Assembly (NCBI GenBank): GCA_030830285.1
Contig: JAURNF010000249.1
Location: 1-26,947 of the forward strand
Length of the DNA: 26,947 nucleotides
Reading direction: 5' to 3'
Source of the DNA: Candidatus Kapaibacterium sp.
GTDB taxonomy: Bacteria > Bacteroidota > Ignavibacteria > Kapaibacteriales > Kapaibacteriaceae
The notes beneath the pieces were generated by a model that did not search any database, was not told the origin of the DNA, and saw only the letters and a list, made by a program, of their open reading frames with translations. Shown here one piece after another: positions 1 to 7,614 of this stretch; positions within the stretch are counted from its first letter, which is position 1, and each line of letters opens with the position of its first letter. Both the position numbers and the translations under genes were made by a program.

Positions 1-600
1 CTGCCAGAATGTCCAATGCGCTGGGAGTTGACCGGCGCTCTCCTCTCGGTCGACCGACGGGAGGTCGATCATGAGATGGCGCACGCCGCGGTCAACGATA
101 AGCTGCATGGCTTCGGGCTGCACGTATGGTGGGTTCGTGCCAGACCATTGACGGAGTCGCTTGGTGTCGTCGTTGGGGGTAGTGCGGATCACGAGCGTCG
201 TGCATCCAGAGTCGGACCAGGCCTGCTCGAGCGCCTCGCGTGTGACGACGCGGTCGCCATGAATCTCGGTGAGCGCTACGGTGACGAGCTGGGCTGCATC
301 AACGAGATCTGTCATGCACTGTGGTAACCGATAACGTTGCCCAGCTACATGTCCGATGCACTCTGTGTGCGTTCCATTGCCATGCGGGGCAAAGGTGATG
401 ATGTCGCAGCGCACGGGTCCGCCCTCTTCGATGCTGGCAACGAACGAACCATTGCGATACGGAACGAATGTTGCGCGGGGCAGGAAGAATGCGTTTACTT
501 GCTCGTTAGGCGTGATGTGCAGCGAGATATCGATGGGTTTCGATACATCGACCGTGATCGGCCTCGTGCCGGCAACGAGCGTGAGTGTGAGAGCGGACAT
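1..600 (-). CDS. Cyclase-family (kynurenine formamidase-like) hydrolase, 3' end outside window
   Basis: Reading the minus strand from the ATG at 600 gives 200 uninterrupted codons that run off the window edge, so the C-terminus is missing. The protein contains FAPHGNGTHTECIGH (about residues 70-84), which matches the metal-binding HxGTHxDxxxH signature of the cyclase family (PF04199), with Glu in place of the usual Asp. A later LPSVDREE segment (about 180-187) also fits the family. Members are metal-dependent amide or lactone hydrolases such as kynurenine formamidase; the substrate here cannot be told. There is no signal peptide, so it is probably cytosolic. The gene begins 21 bp after the sigma-54 activator and is the last visible member of that minus-strand run. 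A TAACTTCG box lies 3 nt before the ATG, so it may also have its own leaderless transcript. No Shine-Dalgarno sequence is visible. Confidence 0.85.
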   Translation of the reverse strand, partial: MSALTLTLVAGTRPITVDVSKPIDISLHITPNEQVNAFFLPRATFVPYRNGSFVASIEEGGPVRCDIITFAPHGNGTHTECIGHVAGQRYRLPQCMTDLVDAAQLVTVALTEIHGDRVVTREALEQAWSDSGCTTLVIRTTPNDDTKRLRQWSGTNPPYVQPEAMQLIVDRGVRHLMIDLPSVDREESAGQLPAHWTFWQ

Positions 601-603
601 CTG

Positions 604-611
604 CGAAGTTA
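604..611 (-). promoter_or_regulatory. Candidate -7 box before the cyclase-family gene
   Basis: On the minus strand, TAACTTCG is followed by CAG and then the ATG at 600. It resembles the Bacteroidota -7 element TAnnTTTG with one mismatch (C for T). A TTG lies 16 nt upstream of the box. The distance to the ATG implies a leaderless or nearly leaderless mRNA. The identical octamer precedes dcd. Confidence 0.45.
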
Positions 612-621
612 CGATGCGGAT

Positions 622-1809
622 CTACAGCAACCCGTAGTCGTCGATCTTGCGATACAGCGTACGCTCGCTGAGTCCGAGCAGTTTTGCAGCCTCGCGACGG
701 TTTCCTTGGGTGCGGCGTAGCGCTGTTTCGATCGCTCGACGTTCCAAGTTGGCAAGCTGTAAATCGTCAACTGGCACGTCGGTAGGGGGCGCAACAGACG
801 CAGGACGGATGTCTGTTGGTGATGGTTCCTGAAGGTCGACCGACATGCTGAGAAGGTGACGCAGTACCGACTTCATCTCGGCGACGTCAGCAGAGAGTTG
901 CAACAGCGTGCGATAGAGCATGGCCATGTCGGCATCCATCGTTGGTGCCGAACGTGGTGTGTCGTTTACGCGAACAAGTGCCGTGGTCAACGGCGAATCG
1001 AATTCTTCAGTGGGTTGCGGCAGATAGCGATCAAGCATCTCGCGGGTGATGCGAGCCCCTTGCTCAAGCGTGACTACAGTTTCGATGATGTTGCGGAGTT
1101 CGCGCACGTTGCCTGGCCACGAGAGCGTTGCAAGATGCTGCAACGCAGCTGGCTCGATGCCGTGATACTCAACGGTAATCTTGTCGGCGGTACGTTGCGC
1201 GAAATGCTCAACCAGCACGGGTACGTCTTCGATGTGTTGACGTAACGGTGGCAGGTGAATGTTGACGCTGTTGAGACGGAAGAACAGATCCTGACGGAAG
1301 CGACCTTGACGTACTTCGTATGCGAGGTCGCGATTGGTTGCTGCAACAATCCGCACATCAACCTTGTGCACGTCCGATGAACCGAGTCGTGAAAACTCGC
1401 CCGATTCGAGAATGCGCAGCAACTTCACCTGTGTACCAACGGGCATCTCGCCAATCTCGTCGAGGAAGATGGTGCCGCGATGCGCTGATTCAAAGAACCC
1501 TTTGCGTTGTTCAACCGAGCCAGTGAATGCCCCTTTCTCAGCGCCGAACAATTCACTCTCGAGCAATGTCTCTGGGATGGCGCCGCAGTTGACACTCACA
1601 AAGGGATAGCGCTTACGTCCGCTGAGCTCGTGGACGGCGTTTGCGAATACTTCCTTGCCGGTGCCAGTCTCTCCTGTGATGAGTACGGAGAGATCTGTTG
1701 GTGCAACCTGCAACAGCCGCGAGAGCGCCTGCACCATGAGTGGCGACTCACCGATGAGGCCGAAGCGTGTTGCGAGTTGTCGGAGGAGTTGACGTGAGAC
1801 GGTTGACAT
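622..1809 (-). CDS. Sigma-54-dependent transcriptional activator without receiver domain
   Basis: A 395-residue bacterial enhancer-binding protein. It has Walker A GETGTGKE (46-53), the sigma-54 contact loop GAFTGS (93-98), Walker B IFLDE (114-118), a putative arginine-finger segment around FRQDLFFR (171-178) and a C-terminal Fis-type helix-turn-helix (about 352-395, ending LSERTLYRKIDDYGLL). The N-terminus goes straight into the AAA+ domain, so there is no phospho-receiver, GAF or PAS domain; activity must be set by another protein or by expression level. Between the AAA+ and Fis parts is a variable region of about 80 residues. The ATG lies 3 bp after the stop of the HIT-rhodanese gene, which supports co-transcription. 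The target genes are unknown, and I found no clear -24/-12 promoter in this window. Confidence 0.93.
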   Translation of the reverse strand: MSTVSRQLLRQLATRFGLIGESPLMVQALSRLLQVAPTDLSVLITGETGTGKEVFANAVHELSGRKRYPFVSVNCGAIPETLLESELFGAEKGAFTGSVEQRKGFFESAHRGTIFLDEIGEMPVGTQVKLLRILESGEFSRLGSSDVHKVDVRIVAATNRDLAYEVRQGRFRQDLFFRLNSVNIHLPPLRQHIEDVPVLVEHFAQRTADKITVEYHGIEPAALQHLATLSWPGNVRELRNIIETVVTLEQGARITREMLDRYLPQPTEEFDSPLTTALVRVNDTPRSAPTMDADMAMLYRTLLQLSADVAEMKSVLRHLLSMSVDLQEPSPTDIRPASVAPPTDVPVDDLQLANLERRAIETALRRTQGNRREAAKLLGLSERTLYRKIDDYGLL

Positions 1810-1812
1810 GGG

Positions 1813-2811
1813 TTACTTCTTCGTGGTCCATTCGGCCCATCCACCTGTGTAGATGAAGATCGGACCGTACGCAAATCGTTTGAGAACATCGGCGACGTGG
1901 TGCGAAAGCTCGCACTCGCCACCGTCGCAGTAGATAAGGATCACGCGATCCTTTGGAACCGATTGCAACATATCGGGAATGCGTGCTTCGGCCTCGCCAC
2001 CGTAAAAGTTTACCGCATTGGCGATGTGACCTTCCGCATACTTCTCAGCGCCACGTGCATCGATCAAGTAGTACGGTCCTGCCGCAAGGAAGGCCTTGAA
2101 TTGCGCGTAGGTGATTTCGCGAACAATACCTGGTGCAGGAACAAACTTGGGCTGCTCTGGAGTAGACTGCTGCACTTGCTGTGCTGGCTGCGGCGTCTGA
2201 CCCACAGGTTGCGTGGTAGCTGGAGCTGTCTGTTCAGCAGATGGTAGAGTTTGCGCCGGTGCCGTGGTTGGCGTCTGCGGAGTGGGTGCGAGGTACTTGT
2301 TGATCTCCGACGAGTCGAGCGTGATGCGCTCGTAGTCCTTCTTGATCCACGGAATGGATTTAGGATTCATCGCATTGAACGTGATGGCGAGTCCAAGCGC
2401 ACAAGCAACGATGAGTCCCGCATCGCGCACGATGCCACTCTTCGGTGCTGTGTGTGATCGCTCCGTGCCACTATTCATGCGCCCGAGTGGTTCGCCACCG
2501 AGCAGATGGAAGTGAATGTGCGGCACGGTTTGGCCCGCATCGGCATTCGTGTTCGTTACCACGCGATAGCCAGATGCATCGATGCCGAACTTGCGTGCGA
2601 GATCGCGTGCTACGATGAAGACCTTGCCGATGAGCTCAGCGTCTGGACCCGTCACTGCGTCGACACTTGCGATAACGCGCTTGGGGATGATGAGTACATG
2701 TACCTGCGCACTGGGCGCGATATCACGAATCGCAATGATCTCGTCGTCTTCATACTCGATCGTGGCGGGGATCTCGCGCTGAATGATTCGCTCGAAGATT
2801 GTTTGTGCCAT
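1813..2811 (-). CDS. HIT-domain protein fused to a membrane-anchored rhodanese domain
   Basis: A 332-residue protein of unusual composition. Residues 1-110 form a HIT (histidine triad) nucleotide-hydrolase domain with the triad HIHFH (98-102) followed by LLGG. Residues 129-147 are one hydrophobic membrane segment. Residues 175-225 are a Pro/Gln/Thr-rich linker. Residues 233-332 are a rhodanese domain with LIDARGAEKYAEGHI and the active-site loop YCDGGECELSHH (Cys295, with a second Cys at 300). If the N-terminus is cytosolic, the rhodanese would be periplasmic. Free-standing HIT proteins usually end soon after the triad, so this looks like a fusion of two neighbouring genes; an in-frame ATG at 2478 (Met112) may be the old or a still-used start of the second one. 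AAGGAA six bases before the ATG at 2811 is a good ribosome binding site. The J-domain gene ends 10 bp upstream. Confidence 0.85.
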   Translation of the reverse strand: MAQTIFERIIQREIPATIEYEDDEIIAIRDIAPSAQVHVLIIPKRVIASVDAVTGPDAELIGKVFIVARDLARKFGIDASGYRVVTNTNADAGQTVPHIHFHLLGGEPLGRMNSGTERSHTAPKSGIVRDAGLIVACALGLAITFNAMNPKSIPWIKKDYERITLDSSEINKYLAPTPQTPTTAPAQTLPSAEQTAPATTQPVGQTPQPAQQVQQSTPEQPKFVPAPGIVREITYAQFKAFLAAGPYYLIDARGAEKYAEGHIANAVNFYGGEAEARIPDMLQSVPKDRVILIYCDGGECELSHHVADVLKRFAYGPIFIYTGGWAEWTTKK

Positions 2812-2821
2812 GAGCTGTTCC

Positions 2822-3217
2822 TTAGGCGATTCCGTAATACGACTTCAATGTTTGGTAGGCCGACGTAATGTCACGCGCCCGTGCGTTTGCAGCTGCGTGC
2901 TCTTCAGCACTGGCATTGACAAAGCGATCGGGGTGCCACGCGGCAATTGACGTACGATAGGCCTTCTTGATGTGATCGTGTGAAGCACCAACGGGTACGT
3001 TCAGCACGGTGTGAGCTGCAAGAATGTTGGCAGGCACGCTCGTTGGAGGTGGCGGTGCTTGACGAGTTGGACCTTCTTGATCTCGTGTGAGCTCGTCGAT
3101 GATTCGTCGGAGCTCATCATCGTCACTTGACAGAATGTCTTCGATCGACGGACTCGTCGAGCTACGCGAAGAAAGCTCGCTTGCAACGATGTTCTTGATG
3201 CGATTGAAGATGCCCAT
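2822..3217 (-). CDS. Small J-domain (DnaJ-like) protein
   Basis: A 131-residue protein. Residues 66-131 form a J-domain with HPD at 95-97 inside AAWHPDRF, preceded by the basic helix IKKAYRTS. J-domains stimulate the ATPase of Hsp70 (DnaK). The first 65 residues have an amphipathic start (MGIFNRIKNIVAS) and then a Ser/Asp- and Pro-rich stretch likely to be disordered. The zinc-finger and client-binding domains of true DnaJ are absent, so it is a specialised co-chaperone. I chose the ATG at 3217 rather than an in-frame one at 3271: the longer form would overlap the patatin gene and add a non-homologous tail, whereas 3217 starts 8 bp after the patatin stop. The client is unknown; its position after an outer-membrane protein gene may or may not be meaningful. 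Confidence 0.85.
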   Translation of the reverse strand: MGIFNRIKNIVASELSSRSSTSPSIEDILSSDDDELRRIIDELTRDQEGPTRQAPPPPTSVPANILAAHTVLNVPVGASHDHIKKAYRTSIAAWHPDRFVNASAEEHAAANARARDITSAYQTLKSYYGIA

Positions 3218-3225
3218 ACGGCAAA

Positions 3226-5637
3226 TTACAACCGAGCGCCGATGGAGAAGTAGAAGAGGACCGGTCCCCACGCTACGGCGTCGGGGTTGCTGATGAAGTA
3301 GAACGACCGTCCGACGGAGAACTGGGCAGGACCAACGGGCGTGTCGAGCCCGATGCGAAGTCCGAGTCCGTGGTTCATATCAGCAATGCGGATCTTCTCT
3401 GGACGTTCCCACACGGCACCGAGGTCATACCGAAGCGCCACGTAGGTATCGAAGAACACCCGGAATGGCATCTTCCACCGAGCCTCAACATTTGCCACCG
3501 CAATCTGACGTCCGCGCTCTTGATCTTCACGCCATCCATAGAACAAATCTTCACCACCCAGACTGAATAACTCAGGCGATGGAAGTGTAAGATCGGCCGC
3601 ACCGATAAGTCCACTCGGCGTGATAACAACATCACCCACCTGCACGGATGTGCTTGCTGATGCGGTGAACTTTGTGAATGACAAACTGTTCGATAGACTC
3701 AGAATCGAAGACTCAAACGTGAGGTCGATCTGACGTCCGCGCGTTGGGAAGACAAGCGCATCACGATCGTCCCATCGCGCTACACCGCGAATCGTGGCAA
3801 GGGGCTGAAACGATGGTGCAGTGCTGCTGTTGAGGTCGCGATAGCGCTGCTGCTCGTAGCGGAACTCTCCCAAAATCACACCGTTGCGCTCCAACTGACG
3901 TCCGGCAGAGGCGCGCACACCAGAGCGCTCTTCAGAAAACTCACCAACGCGCTGTTGAACGGGCGAGGTTACTGGACGCCCGGGCTTGTTTTGGTAGATC
4001 CACACGTCGCGGAAACTCGTGTATCCTCGAATCGATGCTGTCCATAGCGTTCCACGAATACGCGGTAGCTCTAATGACGCCGATGCGATTCCGATGCGTT
4101 CGCTCAGTGCGCCACGGAAGACAACGCGAATACCGGTAGTGAAGAGATTCTCGTGGACAACGTCGATGCTTCCTTGGGTGTATCGCTCGTTGTCAATACG
4201 AGCACCAATGCGTAAGAGCTGATTACCCGCATCCCGTCCTGCAATGTCAATCCGCGTCCCAATTGTGTCGCGTCCCACACGAATCTCCGCGTCAGCGATG
4301 ATGTCCGACGCGTAGATGTTCTCGAGCGTGCGCTGCAGCATGTTAGCTGTGTTGGTCTCGCCTGTTGACACCGCTACTTCACGAAGCACGTCCGACTGAC
4401 GGAGTTGATCGCGATTGGACACACCAATACGGTTGATGCGTCCATCATCAATCGTCATGCGCAGTGTCTGCGTTGTAGTGTCGAACGCCAGGTCGCGTAG
4501 AGAAGCAAACGTATAACCCTCGTCGTGCAATGCCGATGTTATACGCGGCACGTGATATCGCGCCGATGCCTCGGTCCAGTCACGGCCAACCAAATCATCC
4601 AAGCATGCTCTCACTGCGGTGAGAGTGTCGAGACTGTTCGTTCCACGCTGCTCGATGACACGAATCATACGCGGCAGAACATCTGGCTCTTCTGGTGTTC
4701 CTCGCTGCGGTGTAAACCTGAGTAGCGATGGAAGCATCCGCTCAGCTGCCTGCTCGCCGAGCGCGATCAATTGATCGATGTTTGCGAAGTCGAAGGTGCC
4801 AACGCCGGTTAGCCTTGGCGTAACAACGACCGATGCTTGCGCGAGTAGCGCGGAATCGCGCTGCTTCATTGATGCAGTGAGCGCCTGATCGGCAATCGCC
4901 CATGGCGTTGTGAGTTCGGCTGTTGGCGCAAGATCACTGGTGGTGTTGACGACGATGATCGCTGTTGGTGCAAAGGCCTGTGCAGACTCAATTGGGATGT
5001 TTGCAACGAGTCCGCCATCAACAAGGATGGTGTCGCCGTTCCATGCAACGGGCGCGTAGCGTAACGGGAATGTTGCACTTGCTCGCATCGCCGTTGCAAG
5101 ATTGCCTTCCGCGAGTGCAACTGGACGTCCGGTTGCGAGGTTGGTTGCAACAGCACGGTAGCGCACGCGGAGGCTATCAAACGTGGTGACCGTGTTGTAT
5201 GGACTTTCCCAGAGTACGCGTTGAAGCGTTGACGTGAAGCGTGCGCTTCCGCCCAGCGCTGTGGGTGTGATAAACGAAAAGTTGCGAAAGCGAAGTGTGA
5301 GCAAACTCCGATCGTTTTCCTGCTTCTGTCCGTAGAAGAGAAACTCGCGTCGTGTGTCTGCACCGATCGACGTTACATCGTTCCAGTCGATGGAGCGCAT
5401 GATACTGGCGATGGAGTCAACCGAATATCCCGCAGCGTAGAGTCCACCAACAATTGCACCGAACGATGACCCAACCACAACATCTGGCGTAATCCCATTG
5501 CGTTCAAGCACGCGGAGTACGCCGATCTGCGCAATGCCCCGCGCACCACCACCCGTAAGCACAAGTGCAACGCGTTGTTGCTGCGCTACGGCCGGTAGCG
5601 AGCAGAGCAGACAGAGGATGGTGAGGAGGTAGCGCAC
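3226..5637 (-). CDS. Patatin-like phospholipase with C-terminal BamA-type outer-membrane barrel
   Basis: Read from a GTG at 5637, the protein has 803 residues. It begins with a signal peptide (residues 1 to about 19, hydrophobic core LLTILCLLCSLPAVA). The patatin domain has the oxyanion loop GGGARG (29-34), the nucleophile elbow GSSFG (56-60, Ser58) and the dyad aspartate in DGG (Asp207). A POTRA-like region follows at about 370-480, and then a beta-rich C-terminal region ending in FYFSIGARL, typical of the surface-antigen/BamA barrel. This is the layout of type Vd (PlpD-like) secreted lipases, so it should act at the cell surface on phospholipids. An ORF reading extends 61 codons further upstream, but that part is Arg-rich, lies inside the SDR gene and would bury the signal peptide. 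The GTG is 8 bp after the SDR stop, and the stop is 8 bp before the J-domain gene. Confidence 0.9.
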   Translation of the reverse strand: MRYLLTILCLLCSLPAVAQQQRVALVLTGGGARGIAQIGVLRVLERNGITPDVVVGSSFGAIVGGLYAAGYSVDSIASIMRSIDWNDVTSIGADTRREFLFYGQKQENDRSLLTLRFRNFSFITPTALGGSARFTSTLQRVLWESPYNTVTTFDSLRVRYRAVATNLATGRPVALAEGNLATAMRASATFPLRYAPVAWNGDTILVDGGLVANIPIESAQAFAPTAIIVVNTTSDLAPTAELTTPWAIADQALTASMKQRDSALLAQASVVVTPRLTGVGTFDFANIDQLIALGEQAAERMLPSLLRFTPQRGTPEEPDVLPRMIRVIEQRGTNSLDTLTAVRACLDDLVGRDWTEASARYHVPRITSALHDEGYTFASLRDLAFDTTTQTLRMTIDDGRINRIGVSNRDQLRQSDVLREVAVSTGETNTANMLQRTLENIYASDIIADAEIRVGRDTIGTRIDIAGRDAGNQLLRIGARIDNERYTQGSIDVVHENLFTTGIRVVFRGALSERIGIASASLELPRIRGTLWTASIRGYTSFRDVWIYQNKPGRPVTSPVQQRVGEFSEERSGVRASAGRQLERNGVILGEFRYEQQRYRDLNSSTAPSFQPLATIRGVARWDDRDALVFPTRGRQIDLTFESSILSLSNSLSFTKFTASASTSVQVGDVVITPSGLIGAADLTLPSPELFSLGGEDLFYGWREDQERGRQIAVANVEARWKMPFRVFFDTYVALRYDLGAVWERPEKIRIADMNHGLGLRIGLDTPVGPAQFSVGRSFYFISNPDAVAWGPVLFYFSIGARL

Positions 5638-5645
5638 GTGCGAGA

Positions 5646-6521
5646 TTATCCGCGTTGCTCGTGATAGGCATCTGACATAGCGCGCCAGAGCGCTTCGAAG
5701 CGATCTTCCTGTACATTTCGATCTTCTACTGCCTGAATGGCGATCGGCTTCGTGTCCGCATGCGTGAACACATCGTCGCTTCGACCTTGGTCGACGGCGC
5801 TGATGATGATCGTCGCGCATTCGTCGGCCGTCATCATGCGTGAGAGGGGAGCGAGCTCGATGTCAAGTTCTTGCGCAATGCGACGACTCTTTGGAATCGC
5901 TGCACCATACAATGGACCGATTGCGCCGCCCTCGGTGACATCTGCCCACTCCGTGAGAATGCCAGCAGGACACACACATGTTGCATTGATGCCGCTACCG
6001 ACGAGTTCTGTTCGAAGTGCGGCGATGAAACCAACCACTGCGTGCTTGGCTGCCACGTATGCTGCATTGAATGGGTGACCATAGCGTCCGGCCACACTCG
6101 AGATCGCCACGATGTGTCCACGTCCGCGCTTGCGCATCGATGGGAGTGCTGCACGTGTACACCAGAACACGCCGTCAACATTGAGCGCGAAGATGTCGCG
6201 CCATTGTGATGTAGGTGTGTCTTCGACGGAAGCCATATTACCACGACCAGCATTAGCGAGGAGGACGTCGATTCCGCCGAATGTGGAGATCGTTTCGCCA
6301 ATTGCACGTTCGCACTCGTCCTCGCGCGATACATCGGCAACAATCACATGCGCCTTGCCGCCTGCTGCTTCAACGTCCTTGGCAACGCGTTGGAGTCGGT
6401 CGGCACGACGTGCAATTAGAACAACCGTTGCACCACGCTGTGCGTACTGCACGGCGCAGGCTGCGCCCAGACCCGACGATGCGCCGGTGATACAAATGAC
6501 TGACGTTGCATCGATGATCAT
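5646..6521 (-). CDS. Short-chain dehydrogenase/reductase (first of two)
   Basis: A 291-residue classical SDR. It shows the Rossmann glycine motif TGASSGLG (12-19), the basic pair ARRADR after beta-2 that usually indicates NADP(H), NAG (90-92), the catalytic serine in ISSVAG (about 141-142) and YVAAK (Tyr155, Lys159). It is about 40 residues longer than the second SDR in this operon because of a longer C-terminus. The substrate cannot be inferred. AGGAAG lies 8 nt before the ATG, a clear ribosome binding site. The gene sits 39 bp after the acylphosphatase and 8 bp before the patatin start. The two SDRs are not close copies of each other. Confidence 0.92.
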   Translation of the reverse strand: MIIDATSVICITGASSGLGAACAVQYAQRGATVVLIARRADRLQRVAKDVEAAGGKAHVIVADVSREDECERAIGETISTFGGIDVLLANAGRGNMASVEDTPTSQWRDIFALNVDGVFWCTRAALPSMRKRGRGHIVAISSVAGRYGHPFNAAYVAAKHAVVGFIAALRTELVGSGINATCVCPAGILTEWADVTEGGAIGPLYGAAIPKSRRIAQELDIELAPLSRMMTADECATIIISAVDQGRSDDVFTHADTKPIAIQAVEDRNVQEDRFEALWRAMSDAYHEQRG

Positions 6522-6560
6522 ACGAGATGCTTCCTGAGATAATGTGCTATCGGTCGAGAA

Positions 6561-6830
6561 TTACAGGATCCGAAACGTTGTGTAGCGCCGCGGATCGTCA
6601 AGATCGTTGCATGTTACCGACGTAACAGTTGCGTGCTGGGGTCCGAGACGTAGCAACGTTTCGAGCTCCGTCAGACCCTCGACGTCTCCTTGCGCGACGC
6701 ATTCTACCGTTCCATCCTCCAGATTTGTTGCAAATCCCCGAAGATTGAGTCGGTGTGCGTGATGCAAGGCGAAGCGCCGAAATCCAACGCCCTGTACTGT
6801 ACCGTCGATGAGAAACTGAACTGTTGGCAT
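6561..6830 (-). CDS. acyP: Acylphosphatase
   Basis: An 89-residue protein, the normal length for the family. It hydrolyses carboxyl-phosphate bonds such as that of acetyl phosphate. The signature GTVQGVGFRRFA (10-21) supplies the phosphate-binding loop and catalytic Arg18; FATNLEDGTVE (33-43) supplies catalytic Asn36. I chose the ATG at 6830 because it puts the first beta strand (TVQFLIDG) at the N-terminus and starts 2 bp after the stop of the preceding SDR gene. An in-frame ATG at 6938 would add a non-homologous tail lying inside that SDR. It lies between two SDR genes; no functional link between them is established. Confidence 0.93.
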   Translation of the reverse strand: MPTVQFLIDGTVQGVGFRRFALHHAHRLNLRGFATNLEDGTVECVAQGDVEGLTELETLLRLGPQHATVTSVTCNDLDDPRRYTTFRIL

Positions 6831-6832
6831 GG

Positions 6833-7597
6833 TCACAACTCCTTGTGAACAAGGGTCGTGGTCGCTTGTGCAGTTGGTGTGATAAGAATGTCCTGAATCG
6901 ATACGTGCTGTGGACGAGATGCCGCGAAGAGTGCGCATTCCGCGATGTCATGTCCGCTGAGTGGCCGATAACCCTTGTACACCGTGGCAGCACGTTGCGT
7001 GTCGCCGTGAAAGCGGACGTCGCTAAACTCTGTCTCAACCAATCCCGGATCGATATTGCACACACGAACGCCCGTGCCATTCACATCGATCTGCAGGGAG
7101 TCCGACAGCATTTTCACTGCCGCCTTTGTTGCAGAGTAGACGTTGCCACCGCGATATGCCTGACGTCCAGCAATCGATGCAATGTTGATCACTGTGCCGC
7201 GGCCACGCGCGACCATCGATGGCAGGAACTGACGTGTAACGTAGAGCAATCCCTTGATGTTGGTGTCGATCATCTCTTCCCAGTCGCTGTGCAGACCCTC
7301 GTGGAGAGGCTCGAGTCCGCGGGAGAGCCCAGCATTATTGATCAGCACGTCTGGCGCTTGTGCTTCGGCTGGCAATGCCGCAACGGCGGCAGCAACCGCG
7401 TCGCGGTCGCGCACGTCAACTACCTGCGTGGTTACCTGAATGCCATGCGCAGTCCGAAGGCGCTCTGCAATCTCCGCGAGGCGGTCAGCACGGCGAGCCC
7501 AGAGAACAAGATTCGCCCCAGATTGAGCGAAGACGTCGGCGCAGGCAAGACCAATTCCTGAGGATGCGCCGGTAATTACTGCGATTGAGTTCTTCAT
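6833..7597 (-). CDS. YdfG-like NADP-dependent SDR (3-hydroxy acid dehydrogenase type)
   Basis: A 254-residue classical SDR. Motifs are TGASSGIG (9-16), ARRADRL for NADP preference (about 34-40), NNAG (87-90), IASIAG with the catalytic serine (about 141) and YSATK (Tyr154, Lys158). The stretches MIDTNIKGLLYVTR, GGNVYSATKA and PGLVETEFSDVRF closely resemble E. coli YdfG, which oxidises serine and 3-hydroxy acids with NADP. The same activity is likely but not proven. I chose the ATG at 7597; an in-frame ATG at 7669 would overlap the divergent gene and add a non-SDR tail. It is the first gene of the long minus-strand unit. TAAATTTA ends 5 nt before its ATG, and no Shine-Dalgarno sequence is seen, so a leaderless mRNA is probable. 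Confidence 0.9.
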   Translation of the reverse strand: MKNSIAVITGASSGIGLACADVFAQSGANLVLWARRADRLAEIAERLRTAHGIQVTTQVVDVRDRDAVAAAVAALPAEAQAPDVLINNAGLSRGLEPLHEGLHSDWEEMIDTNIKGLLYVTRQFLPSMVARGRGTVINIASIAGRQAYRGGNVYSATKAAVKMLSDSLQIDVNGTGVRVCNIDPGLVETEFSDVRFHGDTQRAATVYKGYRPLSGHDIAECALFAASRPQHVSIQDILITPTAQATTTLVHKEL

Positions 7598-7600
7598 TGC

Positions 7601-7612
7601 GGTAAATTTACC
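7601..7612. promoter_or_regulatory. Palindromic bidirectional -7 element between divergent genes
   Basis: The two divergent start codons (7597 minus, 7615 plus) are separated by only 17 bp, which contain the perfect 12-bp palindrome GGTAAATTTACC. Its core TAAATTTA resembles TAnnTTTG on both strands. It lies 5 nt from the minus ATG and 4 nt from the plus ATG, the distance expected for a -7 box of a leaderless mRNA in either direction. On the plus strand, a TTG lies 15 nt upstream of the core. Confidence 0.5.
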
Positions 7613-7614
7613 AA

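Noticed and set aside
16..327. Plus-strand open frame at the left edge
   Set aside because: It is antisense to the cyclase-family gene, whose HGNGTHTECIGH motif and continuous minus-strand frame explain the region.
3218..3271. Longer start for the J-domain protein
   Set aside because: The extra 18 residues overlap the patatin 3' end and have no family resemblance; MGIFNRIK at 3217 is a natural start.
5638..5820. 61-codon N-terminal extension of the patatin gene
   Set aside because: It is Arg-rich, lies inside the SDR gene and would hide the signal peptide. The GTG at 5637 gives a proper signal peptide 8 bp after the SDR stop.
5646..7597. The two SDR genes as a recent tandem duplication
   Set aside because: They differ in length and through most of the sequence; one is YdfG-like and the other is not. 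Only the shared SDR motifs match.
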